DNA of 64,000 bases from Sciurus carolinensis. Lineage: Eukaryota > Chordata > Mammalia > Rodentia > Sciuridae. Location of the stretch: NCBI RefSeq assembly GCF_902686445.1, contig NC_062219.1, forward strand, positions 146,736,057 to 146,800,056, in the 5' to 3' direction. Position 1 is the stretch's first letter. Each line of letters opens with the position of its first letter. The notes under the pieces were generated by a model. The model saw only the letters and a program-made list of their open reading frames with translations. It did not search any database and was not told where the DNA came from. Of this stretch, positions 57,861-64,000 are shown one piece after another. The translations under genes were made by a program, and so were the position numbers.

Positions 57861-58429
57861 GCACTTGTTCATTAAACTTGAAACAGTGAAAATATCTTTG
57901 TCTAGACAAATAAAGAAATTGAACCTGTGCTGATCATCATTCTTCAAGATCACCACTGTGCAACCAGAGATTAGAGTGAAGATCTCCTGGGTGGATCATT
58001 AGAAATGCATGCGACACTGAGCACACACCTTCTCTGTAGTTTTCCAAGACTGTGTAAGTGTGGGCTAGAACCCACTAATCTATATTTTTAAAAGCCCCTT
58101 TGGTGATTCTGATTGGCAGCTACCTGGGAGCTGCTACACTAGACCTTGGCAGCATATTAGGGGAGATTTTTTTTAAATCCCGATTTTTTAAATTGAATGA
58201 ACTCACACAAATGAATTCAATCTCTGGGCAGGGAGTGGCAGTCCTGGCTCAGAATCACCATGGCAGACCTTAAGTTCCTACTTCACTTGAGGGAGGAGCC
58301 CATTTGTGTGTGCTCCCCTTCTCCCTGGAACTCAGGGCAGTGTCTGGTAGACCCTCAGTAGGCCTTCCACAATAAAGCCAGGTGAACTTTGTTTTTAAAG
58401 CCTAAAAAAGTTCTAACTGTAGAAAACCC

Positions 58430-58750
58430 CAAAGAAATAGTTGTTTCCCCCTTATGCACAGGGGATACAGGAATGTTCTAAGACATTCCATGGATGTTTG
58501 AAATCACGGATAATACCAAACCCTGTATGTACATACTATTTTGTCTTATACATACATACCTATGATAAACTAATTTATAAATCAGGCACAGTAAAAGATT
58601 CACGGTTAATAACAGAACAATTATTATAAAAGTACTGCAAAAAGTTATTTAAAACTTATAAATTGTTTACTTCTGGAATTTTCCATGTAATATTTTTGGA
58701 CTGTGGTTGACTGTGGGTAACTAAAACCACAGGAAGCAAAACCAAGGATG
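58430..58750. mobile_element. Tigger-type nonautonomous DNA transposon (MER2-like)
   Basis: 'ggggatacaggaatgttcta', 'gtttgaaatcacggataata', 'catacatacctatgataaac' and the end 'gactgtgggtaactaaaacc' follow the order of MER2-type elements. Confidence 0.75.
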
Positions 58751-59297
58751 AAGCAGATCACTGCACCGAGTTCTAGGCCATGCTACAAGTGCACTGTGCC
58801 CCAATTTTATTTGTCGGCCCACGTGGAATTTGTATTTATTAAACCATGCTTCCCCAGAAAAGACAAGTTCATCTTTTCTTTTTAAGTTGTTTAGAGGATA
58901 TTTAATTTTCTATTTTTTTTTTAGGAGGCAGAGTTCTGTAAAGAACCCCAAGTGGCTCAGGGGCAGCATGTAAATCAAGAAAACCAAGTGGTATATGATG
59001 TCCCTTGGGCTGTTCCCTGAATTCATGACAGGAGCAAAAAAAAAAATACTCCTCATAAATATCAGACCTTGAGTTCACTGAAAAATAGGCACCTGTACAG
59101 TGCAGAGCAGCAGTGTCAGCAGACATAGCGGGGACTTGGGCACAGGCTGTCAGCCACATGCCACTGGGTCCCATAGCACATTTAAGTTTAGGGGACCCAA
59201 GTTTCCAATTCTTATAGCACAGATTTCTTTCCTCTTTCGGTGGAGAGAGATTTTTATTATGAAGATATCTAGTGGGTCTAGCAAAAATTTAACTCAG

Positions 59298-59512
59298 GCC
59301 AGGCCCAGTGGCTCACGCCTGTAGTCCCAGCGGCTCAGGAGGCTGAGGCAGGAGGGTTTTGAGGTCAAAGCCAGCCTCAGCAACAGCGGGGCTGTAAGCG
59401 ACTCAGGGAGAACCTGTCTCTAAATAAAATACTGAATAGGGTTGGGAATGTGGCTCAGTGTCAAGTGCCCCTGGGTTCAATCCCCAGTACCAGGAAAAAA
59501 AAAAAAAATTAA
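59298..59512 (+). mobile_element. Full-length squirrel-type composite SINE
   Basis: B1 half ('ggcccagtggctcacgcctg', 'ggaggctgaggcaggagggt'), joint, ID half ('ggttgggaatgtggctcagt', 'gggttcaatccccagtacc') and an A-tail. Confidence 0.92.
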
Positions 59513-61114
59513 AAAAATTTCACTCAGGAGTACTTGAATGCCTTGAACTCAGAAGGAAGGTCCCCATTTCCCTTGAACCCACCCAATCTGGCCTCAGTTT
59601 GCAGAGGGCAGAGTCCAGGCCAGGATGCTCCTGGACTTTTCCATCTCCCACACGGAGTGCCTGAAACCAGGGGTGCTCGGCAATGGTGATTCAATTGTCT
59701 GGGAAACTGCAGCCATAACTGAGTGCTGCCTTTGTTTTCCTCAGTGCTGAGAACATCTCTTCTTAGTGACAGGTGACTCATCTGCCACTTTTCCAGCAGG
59801 CTCTTCTATGTTAAGACACAAAAAAAGAACAGTGTTGCCCCTGATGGATAAGTTCCATCAGGGAGAAGGCTTGCTGATTCCCGGCTGCTGGAATACTCTC
59901 CCACACTGAGGGCCTGCGGCTTGAGCAGCCTCCTCTGGCTCTCTCCTGTGACCACCCAAACCCCACACCCCAACCGCCACCTCTTAAAAACAGCAGAGGA
60001 AGGGCCAACTGTGTGCATGCCGTTGATGGGGTCTCCTTGCTGGTGACCACTCTCTAGTCCTCCTCCATAGAGCTCTGAACTAGCAAATCAAGCAAAGGCC
60101 TGGAATTCCTATCTTGGGACACACAAGGCAACATTCATGAAGGGCTCTCCTCTCTTCTCTGCCCAGCCCACAGTATGCAAGATACATCCTGTGTTCCTCA
60201 CACAAAAACCTCAGTGACTAAATAACTGCACACATCATAGATTTTCTACTTCTTTCCAGCTCATTCTATGACTTCAAGGCGTAAAGTAAAAGTTTTCTGA
60301 CCTAATTTGGCCTGAAGTGGGGGAAGATTCCATTGCTTTCTCACACTGAGTTTCAAAGCGAAGGAGAAAGGAAACAGGGCTGTACTTAATTCTGGGCATA
60401 ATCTCTTTGCTGTTGGCAATGTTCTGGAAATAGTAATGTATTCTGCCCTTCCATGAATAAATTTTTCAGAATCCACAGTCAGGGCCCAAATAATTGTTCG
60501 TATTTTCCCCACAGAGTTTTTCAATTTTCCTTGGAAGAGAAGTCGATTAAATGGCAGTACCTCGGTTTCTCACGTTGCAAGTTGCCAAGGAAAATATAAA
60601 CTGTCCAGAAACTAAAGAATCCTACGGACAAATGAGATGCAGGGAAAACTACCTGAATTCTTTAGGGGAAAGCATATAACTTACACGGACCACCCGACAT
60701 TTTCTGATTTTTTAAAATCCCAGCACACTGACCACTCAAAGACTTCTTTGGGGACCATGTTATTCTCCTAATGGTAGCTCCAAGATGGCAGGCTAGTTTT
60801 CAAGTTAGGCATTTGTCCAACATTTTTGGCCAGACGAATCTTGAGCAAAGTTTGGATAATAAAAATGATTACGAAATAAAAAATTCTCAATGTCTAGATT
60901 TGAACAAGGAATGTGGAATAAACCCGTCTAGGCAAATGTGAGGGACGGTAACATGAATGCAATATGGAACATGATATCTGGTATACCATCTTTTTTTTAT
61001 CCTTTCCACCGGCATTCTTTGATGCTGGCTTCAGCCTAAGACCAAAAAATCCAAATCTGTATGGAATTTATGCAAATCCTACATAGATCCATCTCTATTT
61101 ATAGTTATTCCATT
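59513..61114 (-). other. ATXN1: ATXN1 intron, no recognised element
   Basis: About 1.6 kb without recognisable exon or repeat. Confidence 0.6.
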
Positions 61115-61235
61115 TATAAATTGCAGCTTATTTTATAGGTGGTGAAATAGAGGCCCAGAAAAATGATGTGTATTACTCGGTATAGCTTGGAAGCATCTTA
61201 GTTGAATGCAGACTCGGGTCTAGAATTCCACCTGA
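61115..61235 (-). repeat. MIR SINE
   Basis: 'cttattttataggtggtgaa' followed by 'atagaggcccagaaaaatga' is a reversed MIR core. Confidence 0.65.
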
Positions 61236-61504
61236 CTCTGAATTCACCAGGCTTTCCCCCATCCTCTGGTTCTCTGAGCAGAGGGAGATGGCAGCTGAAC
61301 TACCTCAGACTCAGGCAGTCACAATGAGAATGGAGGAGGGTACAGAGGGGTAGCAATCCTTGGGGAGCAAGCTGGGTTGGGCTAGGCTATTGGGAGGAAG
61401 ATGGCCACACCACCAAGAGGACTTTGGGTGGAAGAGGAGAAGGGGAAGAAAACAAAGCAGAGAAACTGAGGAAGAACAGAACTAAGAAAGGCCACCCCAT
61501 TAGA

Positions 61505-61600
61505 TCAGAGGTTCTCAGTCTCCACGGGACATTACTAGCACTGCTGAGCTTGCAAAATACTCCAACCCAGGATTGAGGTTGATGACCACTGGCTTAAACT
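61505..61600 (+). mobile_element. MER5/MER20-type DNA transposon fragment
   Basis: 'agaggttctcagtctccacg' with 'ggacattactagcactgctg' and a terminal 'gatgaccactgg' resemble hAT-Charlie short elements with inverted ends. Confidence 0.55.
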
Positions 61601-62082
61601 CTCTGGTCACAGATGGTTTCAAAGAGAGCAGTTCCACAGTCCTCATTTAAAGGAGAGAAACTGACACAGCACATGACATCTTAAATGTTTTCCAGCCCAT
61701 ACGTCTGATGAACAGCCATTTGCACTACTGATTATCTTACATTTACATATGTCGACGGGAAATAACGTGCCTGCATTACATGTTCAGCATCTGAAAACCT
61801 CATGCCTGGGATTATGCCGACTGAGCTTCCTGCATCAGCAAGCATTTGAATAAACATATGAGCTTTGTGCGACATCCCTGAGAGCCAGGGTGCAAGACTG
61901 TGTCTCAATTTAAGAGAATTAAACCTCTTGGAAAACACTCTGTGTCCTGTTTGCTTGCTCTTCAACTGCTTTTTAAGCCCAGGGCTCCTTCGAGAAAGTC
62001 CTTTAGCCAATCTTGGCTTCTCTGATGGCAATGCACTTGGTGAGGAAGGAAACCCTGTAAGGTAACACAAGCTATTATGAGC

Positions 62083-62345
62083 ACAGGTGGCCCTCCCTAT
62101 CCAAGGGCTGTGCATCCTTGGATTCAACCACCTATGGATCAAATATATATATATTTTAATTGCATCTCTACTGAACAGGTACCGAATCTTTTCTCATTAT
62201 TCCCTAAACTGTACAATATGACAACTGCTCACATAGCATTTACAAAGCCACCTAGAGATGACAGAAATTATATGGGAAGATGCGCACGGGTCATATGCAA
62301 AGACTACACCATTTTATAAGGGATGTGAACATCTTCAGATTCTGA
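62083..62345 (+). mobile_element. Tigger-type nonautonomous DNA transposon (MER8-like)
   Basis: 'ggtggccctccctatccaag', 'catccttggattcaaccacc', 'ttgcatctctactgaacagg', 'cctagagatgacagaaatta' and 'gtcatatgcaaagactacac' follow the known order of this TcMar-Tigger derivative. Confidence 0.8.
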
Positions 62346-64000
62346 TATTGTTATAGGGCTTTGGAATCAACTCTTCACAGATACCATGGTGTGAATGCAA
62401 TGTGACCCAGGTATTACCATTTGAAGCAATTCAGCGATACGCGCGCACACACACACACACACACACAACCACTTCTAGCCCTGTCTCCATCAACCCAGAG
62501 TTCTCCTCTCCTCTAAATTCAAAAATTGTATTCCGGCAGAGTCCCATCCATTTCTTAAGGAACAACAATAAGGGAAGAATTTTGAATGCAACAAGTGAGA
62601 TCTTGACCTATTCTAGGTAAATTATTCCCAGGGATGAGGGAGCATGTGGCTAGCAGTTTTTCAATGATGTTGTGCTTTTAAACATGCATTTAATTTATTT
62701 TAGTTAATGAAAATGCTCAAGAGTTAACATTTCCAGGGCCCTGTGGGAAGCAAGTAGCATAAGAGTCAAGGACATGAACCATAGGAAAGGTGTGAAGAAT
62801 CTGAGTGAGGTGGATGATTTTATATAGGGATATTAAATTCATACCAAGAGGGTAATAGTGATTATCATGAAGTCAGGAGTTACAAGGGGTGAAAAAAGGG
62901 AAGAACGCTAGAACTTAATGTCTCCTTCACATTCTGTTTTGAGACAGGCTTCAGAAAGGACATTGTACCATTTGGTATTCATTATTTTGGTTCGTGCACA
63001 TGGCTAATTATTTCTACAGCATTACAGATCTTTTAAAAACAAACATGCTTTGCACATATACACCCACCTTTTAAAATATGCCTTTTATCCCCTTTTCCAG
63101 GCCTTGATGAACTATCTGATGGACTGTCTTTGGGGCAGCACTCTATGTGCTAAAAATGTAACTTGCCCCTAAGACTTGTATACACACAAATCAAAGCAAA
63201 GGATATTGCTGCATTTGGGCTATAAACAAAATGTCTCTCATCTTAATTTGCAGATTCTTTTAATGTCCAGTAATAAATCTTAGTTCCATAGATGAAACGG
63301 TCCTCTCCCTTCCCAAACGCCTCCTCTGACGTCCTCCCAGTTAACAAACTCATACCTCAGCGGTCTGGTTTGAATGTATTATGTGAATCATCATATTTGA
63401 TTTTTCTGCAAGGCCAGCCTGGAGTGAGGGTCTTCAGATTCTAAAGGGCCAATGTCTCTGAGTCTCAGGCAACACTGGCTCCGAGTTTTGCACCTTCTTG
63501 AGACTGTGTGCACGCAGTTGCAAGAAGGTGTACTGCATCATGATCGGTTGAATTTGGAAGACCCCCCTACAGCAGCCTAGGAGAGGCCCTGGGTCCCTTT
63601 GCTGGAACTGCCTGTGGATGGCCTTAGAGTGCTTGACCAGTCAGCCATGACAGCCCGTGGTGTCTCCTTACACCGTAGATCTTTTGCACCTGGTGACCTG
63701 TGTCACTCCTGAGGGCTACTCCACACCAGGCCTGACCACAAGCATTTCTGCCTCCCTTAGAGCAATCAGCTCATGATGAGAAGCAGCGTAGCGGTCCTCC
63801 TCCTGAGCAGGCGGGATATGGAGGGCCCAGCTCTGAGGAGCCACTTGTAAAAATCTAGAGCTTTCCATCCCCAAACAAGAAGCTCATTTTAGGTTTGTGA
63901 TTTCAAAAAAAGAGGCCATTATCCATTTCAGATTAGGGAGGGTGCAGGGAAGTCACCTGAGTGGCAGCCTGTTAGTATCTTCACAGAGTCACACTGCCCT
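62346..64000 (-). other. ATXN1: ATXN1 intron, window end
   Basis: Contains a (CA)n microsatellite (62441-62467) and no recognised exon or further element. Confidence 0.6.
62441..62467. repeat. (CA)n microsatellite
   Basis: GCGC followed by about 11 CA units. Confidence 0.95.

Noticed and set aside
38801..64000. Further ATXN1 5' UTR exons
   Set aside because: Noncoding exons cannot be recognised without a transcript; I saw no segment I could support as one.

Overview
The window is nuclear DNA of a mammal, and the repeats point to a rodent of the squirrel family. Many interspersed repeats are composites of a B1-like (7SL-derived) half and an ID-like (tRNA-derived) half, the arrangement known from squirrels (MEN-type SINEs). 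Lone ID-like copies, MaLR LTRs, L1, MIR, Tigger and MER5-type fossils are also present. No bacterial or viral gene is present.

Two protein genes were recognised, arranged tail to tail. The plus strand carries the last four coding exons of GMPR (GMP reductase 1; 48-154, 7011-7053, 10422-10581, 13269-13449) and a short 3' UTR to about 13.71 kb. The earlier exons lie outside the window. The minus strand carries ATXN1 (ataxin-1): a large exon with 5' UTR and start codon (38800-36793), a 12.8 kb intron, and the terminal exon (23957-23427) followed by a 3' UTR of about 7.2 kb ending near 16.17 kb. The two genes are about 2.5 kb apart at their 3' ends, in the same order and orientation as in human 6p22. 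The assembled ATXN1 reading frame is 792 codons and intact. The polyglutamine tract of primates is reduced to a short Pro/Gln stretch.

Layout: 1-13.7 kb GMPR exons and introns; 13.7-16.2 kb intergenic; 16.2-23.4 kb ATXN1 3' UTR; 23.4-24.0 kb last ATXN1 exon; 24.0-36.8 kb ATXN1 intron with an L1/HAL1 fossil, SINEs and a nested LTR; 36.8-38.8 kb main ATXN1 exon; 38.8-64 kb intron upstream of that exon, with no recognisable exon but many repeats and several CTCF-like motifs.

The two genes do not share a pathway. GMPR deaminates GMP to IMP in purine salvage. ATXN1 is a nuclear RNA-binding and transcription-repressor partner (Capicua, RBM17). No undescribed biological system was found. The most informative signals concern ATXN1 regulation: an overlapping out-of-frame ORF matching the known alt-ATXN1, a 29-codon uORF, seven seed matches for miR-19, miR-101 and miR-130 plus a Pumilio element in the 3' UTR, and a divergent pair of perfect CTCF motifs in the upstream intron.
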